A DNA stretch of 64,000 nucleotides, from NCBI GenBank assembly GCA_016929525.1, contig JAFGIP010000092.1, forward strand, positions 1 to 64,000, in the 5' to 3' direction. The DNA is from Bacteroidales bacterium (lineage in GTDB: Bacteria; Bacteroidota; Bacteroidia; Bacteroidales; UBA10428). This document shows, piece by piece, positions 26,859 through 35,451 of the stretch. A model generated the notes under the pieces. It did not search any database and was not told where the DNA came from. It saw nothing but the letters and a program-made list of their open reading frames with translations. Positions within the stretch are counted from its first letter, which is position 1. Each line of letters begins with the position of its first letter. The translations under genes and the position numbers were made by a program.

Positions 26859-27186
26859 GTATGTGCACCTCTACTTAATGAATTTTAGTTTGATGCTTCA
26901 TACAATAGTGATACGTATTTTTGAAGACGAACTTAATTTTTCAAAAGTGAGATTTGTTCTGAAAAATGTGTTAACATCATGAACAACAGGCAATAAAAAA
27001 ATCAAAAAAAATTCGGGTTACATGTGGTTTGGATTTTTTGAGAGAAAAACCTTTGCAAAAATCCAGCGTATTTTACCTATGATAAAGGTCTTATAGGAGG
27101 GTCAAAAATGGATACAAAAAAATATGCATATTAGTAAGTTTCTATTACAATTTAGACCGGGAAAGTATGTAATTTGTATGTATATG
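26859..27186. other. Right-end region of the island, with a possible mini-ORF
   Basis: This gene-free, A+T-rich stretch lies between the excisionase-like gene and the tRNA terminator. The only coding-like item is an eight-codon frame at 27108-27134 (MDTKKYAY, plus strand) behind a strong TAGGAGG ribosome-binding sequence at about 27093-27099, unusual for this phylum. It may be a leader peptide or chance. Integrase arm sites would also be expected here, but none could be defined. Confidence 0.35.
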
Positions 27187-27225
27187 AATAAAAAAACGGA
27201 TTCAGGTAAAAACCTTGAATCCGTT
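27187..27225 (-). terminator. Intrinsic terminator of the tRNA-Met gene (island-supplied)
   Basis: AACGGATTCAGGT (27195-27207) pairs with ACCTTGAATCCGTT (27212-27225), with one bulge. On the minus strand it is followed by a T run (complement of 27189-27196). It lies 14 bases behind the tRNA 3' end. Confidence 0.75.
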
Positions 27226-27238
27226 GCTGTGTAAGGAG

Positions 27239-27281
27239 TGGTCCCACATGGGCTCGAACCATGGACCCCCTGATTATGAGT
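27239..27281 (-). repeat. Right attachment-site repeat, within the tRNA-Met gene
   Basis: It shares 41 of 43 bases with 8140-8182. The two differences are a compensating pair in the T-stem. The identity core is 27263-27281, which covers part of the variable loop, the 3' anticodon stem and the anticodon loop. Confidence 0.9.
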
Positions 27282-27312
27282 CAGGTGCTCTAACCAGCTG
27301 AGCTATGGGACC
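27239..27312 (-). tRNA. tRNA-Met (anticodon CAT)
   Basis: The 74-base cloverleaf is complete: acceptor GGTCCCA/TGGGACC, D-stem GCTC/GAGC, anticodon stem CCTGA/TCAGG with loop CTCATAA, a five-base variable loop and T-stem CATGG/CCATG around TTCGAGC, discriminator A. CCA is not encoded. The CAT anticodon with this acceptor fits elongator Met; Ile2 (modified CAT) cannot be fully excluded. Its 3' part is duplicated at 8140-8182, so this gene is the island's integration target. The part from 27239 to 27281 is probably element-derived. Confidence 0.93.
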
Positions 27313-27672
27313 ATTTATTTTTATTTAAAGAACACTACTACTTTTTGGTTCCTTTAATACTGACGCTTTTCAGGTGCTCTTTCATCCTCCGGAACTTTTT
27401 TAATCACCGGAATTTTAATGAAGGTGATAGCGAAGGAGGATAACCAGTGCCGAAAATCACAAAATCAAAGATTTTGCTTTATTTTCGAGCATCCTCGATA
27501 AAATATGAAATTATAAATTTCTTGTTTATCGGGACTGAGCTATGCAACTAATTAATGAATATTCCAAATACACATTAATTTTTGGGAGTGCAATATTAAT
27601 TAATTGTACACACATTTGCAATTTTTTCCTTCTCGTGAAATATCTTGATTTAAAGCAAAAGTTTAATTTCTT
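27313..27672. other. 360-base intergenic stretch upstream of the tRNA
   Basis: No convincing coding frame is seen. It should contain the tRNA promoter (minus strand) and the 3' flank of the mtnP-like gene. Weak pairing segments (TCCTCCGGAA near 27389 and GGAGGAT near 27436) are present, but no clear terminator. Confidence 0.4.
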
Positions 27673-28419
27673 TTAAAGCTTTGAAATTGCTGTTAACACC
27701 AGCTCACGCAATTTTTTTGAATTATCTTGTATCACCTCATCTTTTTCCTGTCTGGTTGCTGGATCAATATCTGTACGCCATGTATCATAATAAGTACAAA
27801 GTGATATAGCACCATATGGTATTCCTAATTCATGCGAAAGTATTGCTTCGGGCACTGTAGTCGTATTTACAACATCTGCACCCCAATGCCTGAATAAATT
27901 TGATTCAGCCCTGGTTGACTGCCTTGGCCCATCAACAGCTATTACAGTACCTTTCGTGTGAATCGTATATCCTTTTATTACCGATGCTTCAATAAGACTG
28001 TCTCGTATTTCGTTTGAAAACGGGTTATTAAATGCCGAATGATTTAACTCACTTAAAGGTATATTTTCGTGATATGTAAGTTCGCGATGTTTTGTAAGAT
28101 CTATAAACTGATCGAATACAACGAACTCCCCAACCATAATTTCTTCCTGAAGACTCCCGCAAACAGAGGTAGCCAGAATAAGTGTACAACCCATTTCACG
28201 CAGAACCGAAATATTGGCTTTATAATTAACCAGGAATGCAGGTATTTTACTTTCACTTCCATGCCTCTTTAAAACAACTACATCGGTTTTGTCTATTTTG
28301 CCGGAGAGAAAATGTGCACTTGGCTTACCGTAAGGAGTATTCATAAAATGATCCTTGCCGTTTGCTACAACATCAGACAGATCCAGGCCATGTCCGGTTA
28401 TTATTCCAATTTTATTCAT
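27673..28419 (-). CDS. mtnP: S-methyl-5'-thioadenosine phosphorylase
   Basis: The 248-residue protein belongs to the PNP/MTAP family. It has the phosphate-binding start (GIITGHGLDLSD), LATSVCGSLQEEI at about 82-94, the MTAP signature DGPRQSTRAES at about 162-172, and NTTTVPEAILSHELGIPYG. The enzyme cleaves methylthioadenosine with phosphate to adenine and methylthioribose-1-phosphate, the step before MtnA. mtnA and a class II aldolase lie 1-2 kb away, which supports MTA rather than a general purine nucleoside as substrate. It is divergent from the HAD gene. Confidence 0.85.
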   Translation of the reverse strand: MNKIGIITGHGLDLSDVVANGKDHFMNTPYGKPSAHFLSGKIDKTDVVVLKRHGSESKIPAFLVNYKANISVLREMGCTLILATSVCGSLQEEIMVGEFVVFDQFIDLTKHRELTYHENIPLSELNHSAFNNPFSNEIRDSLIEASVIKGYTIHTKGTVIAVDGPRQSTRAESNLFRHWGADVVNTTTVPEAILSHELGIPYGAISLCTYYDTWRTDIDPATRQEKDEVIQDNSKKLRELVLTAISKL

Positions 28420-28468
28420 TCTTTACATTTTAATCAGTGCATCAATTATAAATTATAACCCGCCTTGA

Positions 28469-28499
28469 TTGCTAATTTCATATAGCTGAAATATCTTTG
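28469..28499 (+). promoter_or_regulatory. Bacteroidota-type promoter for the HAD gene
   Basis: TTG at 28469-28471 is followed, after 20 bases, by TATCTTTG at 28492-28499, a full match to the TAnnTTTG -7 box. The ATG at 28525 lies 26 bases downstream. Confidence 0.6.
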
Positions 28500-28524
28500 A
28501 TGCAATTGCACTAACGCTAAAATA

Positions 28525-29172
28525 ATGAAAATATCGCTGCCAGAGAATATCGATCACAATAGCTTTACCAACATTATTTTCGACTGGGGTGGTGTAATTA
28601 CAGAACTTGACTTTGAAATTACTAATAAAATGTTCAGTAATCTGGGCCTGCGATATTTTAAAAGCTTTTTCTCAAAAGCACACCAGATAGATATTCTCAT
28701 GGATTTTGAGCTTGGAAAAGTAACACCTGAAGAATTCAGAAATGAAATGAAGAGGCATGTTGAAAAAGAAACATCGTTTAATGAAATAAACAATGCCTGG
28801 AACAGCGTGCTAAGAGAAACTCCTGTCACCCGTATTAAATTACTGAAAAGACTAAAAATAAATTACAACCTTTATTTGCTTAGCAATACAAATAAAATTC
28901 ATACTGATTTCTATAATGATAAACTTCGCAAAGAATATGGCGATGATCATAATTCATTATTCATAAAAGCTTATTATTCATACCATATAGGATTCAGAAA
29001 ACCTGATATCCGGATTTTTAAACATGTTATAGCCGATAGTAATTTAGATCCTGATAAAACAATTTTCATTGATGACACCGAAATGCACGTTGACGCAGCA
29101 GTAAAAGCCGGCTTACATGCCTTTCACCTGTTTGACGGATTGGATATAGTTCAGTTATTTAAAGACTGGTAG
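28525..29172 (+). CDS. HAD-family hydrolase (phosphatase-like)
   Basis: The 215-residue protein shows HAD motif I as IIFDWGGVITELD (the FDxGGV form of subfamily IA/YihX-like enzymes), motif II as LYLLSNTNK, a Lys in GFRKPDIRIF and motif IV as TIFIDDTEMHVDAA. These enzymes dephosphorylate small sugar phosphates or nucleotides. Its place between MTA phosphorylase and the MtnA/aldolase pair makes a sugar-phosphate substrate plausible, but it is not the MtnX/MtnC type. It ends inside the convergent aldolase gene by 22 bases. Confidence 0.85.
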   Translation: MKISLPENIDHNSFTNIIFDWGGVITELDFEITNKMFSNLGLRYFKSFFSKAHQIDILMDFELGKVTPEEFRNEMKRHVEKETSFNEINNAWNSVLRETPVTRIKLLKRLKINYNLYLLSNTNKIHTDFYNDKLRKEYGDDHNSLFIKAYYSYHIGFRKPDIRIFKHVIADSNLDPDKTIFIDDTEMHVDAAVKAGLHAFHLFDGLDIVQLFKDW

Positions 29173-29759
29173 TTTTTTAAAATGATATCCCCTGCAAAAT
29201 CAAGGCTTTCCCCAAAAGCTAATATCCCTTCCCTGTGTCCCCCCATTATTATAATACTTTTTAAAACATTATTTTTATTTACAAGTATTCTTTTTAATTC
29301 ATAGGCCATTTCAGGAGTTCCATAATCAATATCCATCCCTGTTGCAGGTATTTTATTCAGAAGATTGTTCCAAATATCTTCAGAATGAATATGTATTACT
29401 GCTTTAATAGTATTATCAGCCTCGTATATAGCCGCATGTGTTAAAGATTCAGAAGAAGCCTTTGTCTTACCGTTACAGATCAGGCTATTTTTTTCAAAAT
29501 GCCATTCGGAAACCAGAGCGTAATCATTATATGATAAGAATCGCTTCCTTCCAGTCGCACTTCCTGTAATATAAAAGGTGCCATCACTGTTCTTTATGCT
29601 TAGATTCCCATAACTTATTCCATTTTGATAAACCCCGATTAACGAAAGATTATAAAGTTTATCCCGCCACGAATTAAGAGAATGAAAAATTTCAGCCGGA
29701 ATATCAATCGATTCATTCTTCCATATACAGTCAAATTTTATATATCCTTCGTTATTCAT
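29151..29759 (-). CDS. Class II aldolase/adducin-family enzyme, probable methylthioribulose-1-phosphate aldolase
   Basis: The 202-residue protein carries the family layout: GNLSIKN at 51-57, Glu104 in TKASSESLTH, metal ligands His123 and His125 in VIHIHSED, and His175 in MGGHREG. It could be MtnB (dehydratase) or an Ald2-type aldolase. Its start overlaps the mtnA stop by four bases, so its substrate is very likely the MtnA product. No mtnC, mtnD or other salvage genes are in the window, which favours cleavage to DHAP and methylthioacetaldehyde. Confidence 0.75.
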   Translation of the reverse strand: MNNEGYIKFDCIWKNESIDIPAEIFHSLNSWRDKLYNLSLIGVYQNGISYGNLSIKNSDGTFYITGSATGRKRFLSYNDYALVSEWHFEKNSLICNGKTKASSESLTHAAIYEADNTIKAVIHIHSEDIWNNLLNKIPATGMDIDYGTPEMAYELKRILVNKNNVLKSIIIMGGHREGILAFGESLDFAGDIILKNYQSLNN

Positions 29760-30868
29760 TTATTGATAATATCCGAAAACATTTCCGTGATACTTACCTC
29801 ATCGGCATTGCATATGCCACGTTCAGTAATAATTCCGGTAACATATTTTGCAGGTGTTACATCGAACCCGTAATTGACAGCTTTTGCGTTTCCCGGAACT
29901 ATTTCAATTTCAATTATATTATCATCCTTAATTCCCTCTATATGAGTTATCTCCCTTGATGAACGTTTTTCTATAGGTATTTCATTAATCCCGTCGGTTA
30001 TGGTAAAATCGAATGATGACGAAGGCAGTGCCACATAAAATGGGATGTTATTATCATGTGCTGCCAGTGCCTTTAAATAAGTTCCTATCTTATTCGCTAC
30101 GTCTCCTTTACGTGTGGTACGGTCGCTACCTACTATTACCAAATCAACCATACCATGCTGCATCAGGTGTCCACCGGCATTATCTGCTATGATTGTATAA
30201 GGAACGCCATGCTGACCCAGTTCCCATGCTGTAAGTTTGCTCCCCTGATTTCGCGGTCGTGTTTCATCTACCCAAACATGAACATTAATCCCGTTATCAT
30301 GTGCCATATAAATTGGTGAAGTAGCAGTACCATAATCAATACAAGCCAACCAGCCTGCATTACAATGAGTTAAAATGTTTACAGGTTTTCCTCCCTTTTT
30401 TTTATTTATTTCTTTAATAATATCTAAACCATGCTCACCTATTTTACGACTGAATTCTAATTCCATTTCAATACGCTCACAAGCCAACCGATAGGTTAAT
30501 TCTTTTAGTTCTTCCAATGTTGTGTTCTCTGGTATTTTATTCATTATCTGATCAATTACAAATGACAGATTAACTGCTGTTGGTCTTGATTCCTTCAGAT
30601 TATTTGCTACTGTTCTTAATGTAGCCATTGCATGATTTCCGGGATGTAGTTTGACAACAGCCAGATAAATACCCAAAGCTCCGGCAGCCCCAATTAAAGG
30701 AGCCCCGCGTACCAACATATTCTTAATGGCATCAATAATATCTTCCGGTGTTGTAAGATCTTTTATTTCGAACCTGAATGGTAAAACCGCCTGATTAATA
30801 ATCCGGACAACATTTTTATTGTTTGGATGAATCCATATTGATCTATATTCTTTACCTTCAACCCTCAT
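29756..30868 (-). CDS. mtnA: S-methyl-5-thioribose-1-phosphate isomerase
   Basis: The 370-residue protein matches MtnA of the eIF2B-alpha-like family. RGAPLIGAAGALGIYLA is at 54-70, the catalytic Cys169 lies in ILTHCNAGWLACIDYGTA, and the catalytic Asp249 lies in VIVGSDRTTRKGDVANKIGT. It isomerises methylthioribose-1-phosphate to methylthioribulose-1-phosphate. It may also act on 5-deoxyribose-1-phosphate, since such enzymes serve both pathways. It is translationally coupled to the aldolase gene. Confidence 0.92.
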   Translation of the reverse strand: MRVEGKEYRSIWIHPNNKNVVRIINQAVLPFRFEIKDLTTPEDIIDAIKNMLVRGAPLIGAAGALGIYLAVVKLHPGNHAMATLRTVANNLKESRPTAVNLSFVIDQIMNKIPENTTLEELKELTYRLACERIEMELEFSRKIGEHGLDIIKEINKKKGGKPVNILTHCNAGWLACIDYGTATSPIYMAHDNGINVHVWVDETRPRNQGSKLTAWELGQHGVPYTIIADNAGGHLMQHGMVDLVIVGSDRTTRKGDVANKIGTYLKALAAHDNNIPFYVALPSSSFDFTITDGINEIPIEKRSSREITHIEGIKDDNIIEIEIVPGNAKAVNYGFDVTPAKYVTGIITERGICNADEVSITEMFSDIINK

Positions 30869-30923
30869 TTAATAAAACTTTCTGTTGTTTAAATTATAAA
30901 ATTAATCTTCTTATAGAATTAAA

Positions 30924-31367
30924 ATGAGCAGAATAAAAATTAGCCTGAATAAACCATTCATTTTTGAAACACTTATCAGTATTCAAATAAGTGATATAAA
31001 CTATGGCGGTCATCTGGCAAACGATGCAGTATTGCGACTTGCGCACGAAGCCCGTTTGCGTTTTCTTACAGACTTATCTTATTCTGAAAAAGATATTGAA
31101 GGCCGGTCACTTATTATGACAGATGCTGCCATTCAATATAAGTCGGAAGGACATTATGGGGATAAGTTAAAAATTAGAATTGGGGTTGATGGCATAACCC
31201 GGTTAGGATTTGATCTTATTTACTCTATGACTAACTCTGAGACAGGAAAAGAAGTTGCAACTGTAAAAACCGGAATGGCCTTTTTTAATTATGTCGAAGG
31301 TAAATTAACCGGTACTCCTGAAAAATTCATATCGATAATAGAATCATACAATGAATCAGATACCTGA
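30924..31367 (+). CDS. Hotdog-fold acyl-CoA thioesterase (4HBT type)
   Basis: This 147-residue protein has the 4HBT signature QISDINYGGHLANDAVLRL (Asp24, His30), then ARLRFL and a hotdog C-terminal half (GKEVATVKTGMAFFNY). Such enzymes hydrolyse acyl-CoA esters in the cytoplasm. It is divergent from mtnA, with a 55-base gap. The specific substrate cannot be read from the sequence. Confidence 0.85.
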   Translation: MSRIKISLNKPFIFETLISIQISDINYGGHLANDAVLRLAHEARLRFLTDLSYSEKDIEGRSLIMTDAAIQYKSEGHYGDKLKIRIGVDGITRLGFDLIYSMTNSETGKEVATVKTGMAFFNYVEGKLTGTPEKFISIIESYNESDT

Positions 31368-31429
31368 AACGTTATACTTTTTTAATAAAATTCCGTAAAT
31401 TGGCAACTTACTAGTAAAACAGGTAAAAA

Positions 31430-31906
31430 ATGAAAATGAAAGCTGTACTGTTACTTATTGTGTTAACCTTTACAACTGCAATTAAGGCCCAGAGACCTGA
31501 TCAGCCTGTATTGATAACACTTAAAAATGGTGAAACAATAAATGCTGTTCATTTCGGGCAGTTAAAGTGCGGTAAAGAAGTGTACTCTTCAAATTATATA
31601 ATTATTAAAGGTAAATACACTGATATCGTTACAGAAATCAAAGAATATAAGGATATTGAAAAAATTGTTCTTGAAGGTTACACAGAACCTCCCGCTACAA
31701 CGGTTGGAAATCAGAAAGGAACTTTAAGGATTTTTAAAAAGGATGGCGTTTCAGTTACTTTGGAAGAAGCTGAACTGGTTATGTCGTGTTATGGACCCGG
31801 AGATAAGTATAATGAAATTACTGTTAAAATAATTAATCCGCTAACTGAACAACCTAGTGAAAGAACAATCGAGGTAAGAGAAATTCAGTCGATAATTTTT
31901 AAATAA
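31430..31906 (+). CDS. Hypothetical secreted protein
   Basis: This 158-residue protein has a signal peptide (AVLLLIVLTFTTAIKAQ). The mature part is strand-rich (VLITLKNGETINAVHFGQLK, then VSVTLEEAELVMSCYGPG), with Cys47 and Cys123 or neighbours as a possible disulfide. I do not recognise a family. It lies alone between a thioesterase and the convergent ispG. Confidence 0.65.
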   Translation: MKMKAVLLLIVLTFTTAIKAQRPDQPVLITLKNGETINAVHFGQLKCGKEVYSSNYIIIKGKYTDIVTEIKEYKDIEKIVLEGYTEPPATTVGNQKGTLRIFKKDGVSVTLEEAELVMSCYGPGDKYNEITVKIINPLTEQPSERTIEVREIQSIIFK

Positions 31907-31964
31907 AACTTTTTTAAAGCAATCTAAACTATCATTTACGACATATAGTGCACTTAAACGAAGA

Positions 31965-33863
31965 TCACGGTTCAATCCAGTCTCCGTTTTCTTTAATAAT
32001 TTCAATAAGTTTTTCTACTGCTTCATCTTCTGGGACATTTCTTTGAATAACATTTTTTTCTTTATATAAAGTAATCTTCCCTTTACCTGTTCCAACATAA
32101 CCATAATCTGCGTCAGCCATTTCACCCGGTCCGTTTACAATACACCCCATTACTCCAATTTTCAAACCTTTTAAATGTGATGTTTTAGCCCTGATTTTTT
32201 GTGTTGTTGTCTGTAAATCAAACAGTGTTCTGCCGCATGAAGGACAAGAAATATATTCTGTTTTCGAAAATCGCATTCTGCCTGCCTGTAATAATGCAAA
32301 AGAGGTATTTACTATTTCATCGGCAGACATTTCATTCTTATTTTCGAGCCAGATACCATCAATAAGTCCGTCGATCAGCAAAGTACCTGTATCAACAGAT
32401 GCTTTGATTTGAAAATCTTCCTTATATTTTTCGGAATAGTTACGTTTTACAATAACCGGGTTCTTACATTGACTATTGATCATTCTAATTATAGCAGCAC
32501 GCGTATCTGCTGTTGCATTTGCGTTTCCCGATTCTAAAACTATTACTGCATTTTTATCATTTTTTATCAGACTGATCATTTCTTCGTCCAATTCTGACGT
32601 ATTCAGTAAAACAAATTTTACATCTGAAGCGGATGGTGTATTTTCATAGTAATCCTGCCGGGCATATAAAGGAATAATATTCTTTACTTTATTATCATTC
32701 ATCCTAAAAGACATTATTACACTTTTCTCATTCGGTACCGGTAATGAATCAGGCCATGAATTTGTGAAAATTATATCCGGAGACAGCTCGGAAAATTTCC
32801 ACTTCCCATCAATAAACTGCCATCCGATTTTCTGCAAATCATTATTATTTTCTATTTCTTTTATAACTACCGCTAATTGATTCCCTCCAATGAATTTAAC
32901 AGAATCTGTAATTCTTCTTTTATACTGATATGGATTTAATGGATATTTTTCAAAAGCAGTTATTGTGTCATGATTAACACGTTGATTCATATAATCGACA
33001 ATTTTTTTTGCAACAGGAATTTCCAGTTCGGGATCTTCTGTAAGTGATACTCTGATTGTATCCCCTATTCCATCAATAAGCATTGCTCCAATACCGATCG
33101 CAGATTTTATTCTTCCATCTTCTCCCCCGCCCGCTTCTGTTACTCCAAGATGCAACGGGAACTGCATCCCTTCTTCTTCCATCTTCTTAACAAGTAAACG
33201 TGTTGAATATACCATTACACGTGTATTGCTGGCTTTCATTGAAACAACAACCTGATCAAAATCTTTTCTTTTACAAATCCTCAGTAATTCCATAGCTGAT
33301 TCAGCCATTCCTTCCGGTGTATCTCCATATCTGTTCATGATCCTGCCGGAAAGAGAACCATGATTAGTGCCAATTCTTAAAGCTGTTTTATGCTTTTTAC
33401 AAATAGAAATTAATTCGGTAAATACATCTTCAAGTTTTGAAAGTTCCTTGCGATACTGGATTTCAGAAAAATTGCCACTTCCATTTGACTTCTTATCGAT
33501 AAAATTACCCGGATTAATTCTTACTTTATGAACAATTGAGGCGGCTTCCTTTGCCAGTCGGGCATTAAAATGAACGTCTGCAATAACGGGTATCGGGCAG
33601 TTTCGTTTTGAAAGTTCTGTGATGATATCCTTCAAATTTTCGACATCGCGCATGGTCGGAGCCGTTAATCTGACATAATCTGCTTTATTGTTATAAATCC
33701 GAATTATCTGTTCAACGCTTCTCTGTGTATCCTGAGTATCGGTATTTGTCATTGACTGAAGCCTAACAGGATTATTTCCGCCTAATGGAATATCTCCGAT
33801 ATAAACCTCATTGGTTTGCCGTCGTGAGTATGTAATAAAACTTTTACAGTAGTTGGTTTCCAT
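31965..33863 (-). CDS. ispG: 4-hydroxy-3-methylbut-2-enyl diphosphate synthase (IspG), long form
   Basis: The 632-residue protein is the long Bacteroidota/plant-type IspG. A TIM barrel comes first (IPLGGNNPVRLQSMTNTDT, then IPVIADVHFNARLA). An inserted middle domain spans about 300-500. The C-terminal 4Fe-4S domain has SCPSCGRTLFDL and GVMGCIVNGPGEM. It converts MEcPP to HMBPP in the MEP isoprenoid pathway. The cluster ligands are the Cys pair in CPSC and the Cys in MGC. It stands alone on the minus strand. Confidence 0.95.
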   Translation of the reverse strand: METNYCKSFITYSRRQTNEVYIGDIPLGGNNPVRLQSMTNTDTQDTQRSVEQIIRIYNNKADYVRLTAPTMRDVENLKDIITELSKRNCPIPVIADVHFNARLAKEAASIVHKVRINPGNFIDKKSNGSGNFSEIQYRKELSKLEDVFTELISICKKHKTALRIGTNHGSLSGRIMNRYGDTPEGMAESAMELLRICKRKDFDQVVVSMKASNTRVMVYSTRLLVKKMEEEGMQFPLHLGVTEAGGGEDGRIKSAIGIGAMLIDGIGDTIRVSLTEDPELEIPVAKKIVDYMNQRVNHDTITAFEKYPLNPYQYKRRITDSVKFIGGNQLAVVIKEIENNNDLQKIGWQFIDGKWKFSELSPDIIFTNSWPDSLPVPNEKSVIMSFRMNDNKVKNIIPLYARQDYYENTPSASDVKFVLLNTSELDEEMISLIKNDKNAVIVLESGNANATADTRAAIIRMINSQCKNPVIVKRNYSEKYKEDFQIKASVDTGTLLIDGLIDGIWLENKNEMSADEIVNTSFALLQAGRMRFSKTEYISCPSCGRTLFDLQTTTQKIRAKTSHLKGLKIGVMGCIVNGPGEMADADYGYVGTGKGKITLYKEKNVIQRNVPEDEAVEKLIEIIKENGDWIEP

Positions 33864-33969
33864 AAAGATTTGTCAAGCCATTGATAAGGCAAGGATCACA
33901 AATTTAATTACTGTTTGTCAGAAAACTTTAAAATGAATGATGTGTTTTTTGAAACCTTTTCAATAATAC

Positions 33970-34551
33970 CTACCGCATGTATCTGAGAAGTTGCTTTTCA
34001 GATATTCTTAAATAGGATGCAATATCTTTTGCGGGAACTGAAGAAATGAAATTTCCAATTGCATCTTTTAAAATATTAAATCTGGTTTTCGGGTTATATA
34101 CATGAATTCCCGATTCATACATTTCTCTTTTTACAATCCACTCTCTTACTATTAGAGACTGCATAAACTTTACAAGTGTTGGATTTCCTTTTGATAGTGC
34201 CTCAAAATCTGAGAACTTAATCTGCATAATATCTGTATCCTTTACTGCCTGGAAATTCAGAAATGCCGGTTTTCTGAATATAAAGGACGGCAGGGGTAGC
34301 ACGAAATAATTATCAATAAAAATTCCATTGACAATTTCATCATCCCCCAAATTTTTATAATAAGATCGTATTATACCTTCACAAATAAAGGCGAAATGCG
34401 AAGGATAGTCTCCTGATTTACTTAAATATTCATCTTTTTGAAGTTTCCTGAAAGAAAATAGATCAAGAAATATTTTTAATGATTTTTCATTTACAGGGAA
34501 AATAGAAAGTACTGCTTTGCGAAGATTAGCGTAGCACAGGTCAACTTCCAT
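33970..34551 (-). CDS. Crp/Fnr-family transcriptional regulator
   Basis: This 193-residue protein has an N-terminal cyclic-nucleotide-binding-type barrel (FSFRKLQKDEYLSKSGDYPS, then FAFICEGIIRSYYKN) and a short C-terminal HTH (AKDIASYLRISEKQLLRYMR). The canonical cAMP-binding RxA motif is not seen, which is common in Bacteroidota members. It lies between ispG and a single-domain response regulator, each with its own spacing. The effector and targets are unknown. Confidence 0.8.
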   Translation of the reverse strand: MEVDLCYANLRKAVLSIFPVNEKSLKIFLDLFSFRKLQKDEYLSKSGDYPSHFAFICEGIIRSYYKNLGDDEIVNGIFIDNYFVLPLPSFIFRKPAFLNFQAVKDTDIMQIKFSDFEALSKGNPTLVKFMQSLIVREWIVKREMYESGIHVYNPKTRFNILKDAIGNFISSVPAKDIASYLRISEKQLLRYMR

Positions 34552-34658
34552 TGATGCTTGGATTTAGAAATTCAATAGTTCTAAATTAAAGAATCTTTTT
34601 ACACAAAAGAACTTCTTAATAAAAGAGTGCACTAAAAATGATTTGAAAAAATGAATAA

Positions 34659-35039
34659 TTAGTAAGAATATTCAATAGCCAATGCCTTTTCAAGAGAATC
34701 GCGACATATTTCGTCTTTAATAATATAACTTCTTGCTCCGGCTTCGATCATTTGAATTACATATTTCATTTCTGAATGGAATGAAACGGCAATAACAATA
34801 AGATTCCTGTATAATGTCGTTGCTTCGCGTGTGGCATCAATACCATTTATCTTTGGCATATTGATGTCCATAAATACCATGTCGTAAATTTTCTTGTTGA
34901 GTTCAATCAGACACTCTTCTCCGTCTTTTACAATGATAATATCTTCGATGCGATCCTGAAAAGAGTCCAATAACATGAACTTGAGTGCTTTTGCAAAGTG
35001 GGGATTATCGTCAGCTATTAATACTTTCAATTTTTTCAT
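34659..35039 (-). CDS. Single-domain response regulator (REC only)
   Basis: The 126 residues form one receiver domain: acidic pair Asp10-Asp11, phospho-acceptor Asp58 in MVFMDINMPKING, a Ser in IAVSFHSE and Lys108 in SYIIKDE. No output domain follows, so it probably acts by binding other proteins or in a phosphorelay. No histidine kinase is adjacent. Confidence 0.88.
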   Translation of the reverse strand: MKKLKVLIADDNPHFAKALKFMLLDSFQDRIEDIIIVKDGEECLIELNKKIYDMVFMDINMPKINGIDATREATTLYRNLIVIAVSFHSEMKYVIQMIEAGARSYIIKDEICRDSLEKALAIEYSY

Positions 35040-35451
35040 GGACTTTTACTTAAAGTCTGTTAAATCAACGCCACCACATCAATCAAGTTCTTATTTGTAT
35101 TTACAAAAGTAATAAACACATAATTCCATTTGAAGAGAATAAATACTCAAATAATGGAATTACTTACTCAAATTAAAATGCGTATTTACCGACAGTTTTA
35201 TAAAGTTATGAATATATTACAAAAAGCATCGCTAATCTGTTACTGGTTAATCTCTTCTAACGAATTTGTATAAAAAAAGAAGCAGGGCAACATGTGGAAT
35301 GCTACCCTGCCGTCTACCTAAATCCAACCAAACCCTACATCAAATATTAACCATGAAACAACCTATATGACCACCTTAAAAACCTTTCAAATATTTTCTA
35401 TACAAATATACGCCGTGATAATAGCTAAAGATATCAGCAATAGCACCCATT
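35040..35451. other. 412-base intergenic stretch between two minus-strand genes
   Basis: It is A+T-rich and shows no coding frame. It holds a terminator-like hairpin at 35273-35311. It should also include the promoter of the response regulator, but no clear -7 box was found on the minus strand. Confidence 0.5.
35273..35311 (-). terminator. Intrinsic terminator downstream of the STAS-like gene
   Basis: GCAGGG (35282-35287) pairs with CCCTGC (35305-35310). On the minus strand the hairpin is followed by TTCTTTTTTT. It lies about 140 bases behind the stop of the gene at 35452. Confidence 0.55.
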
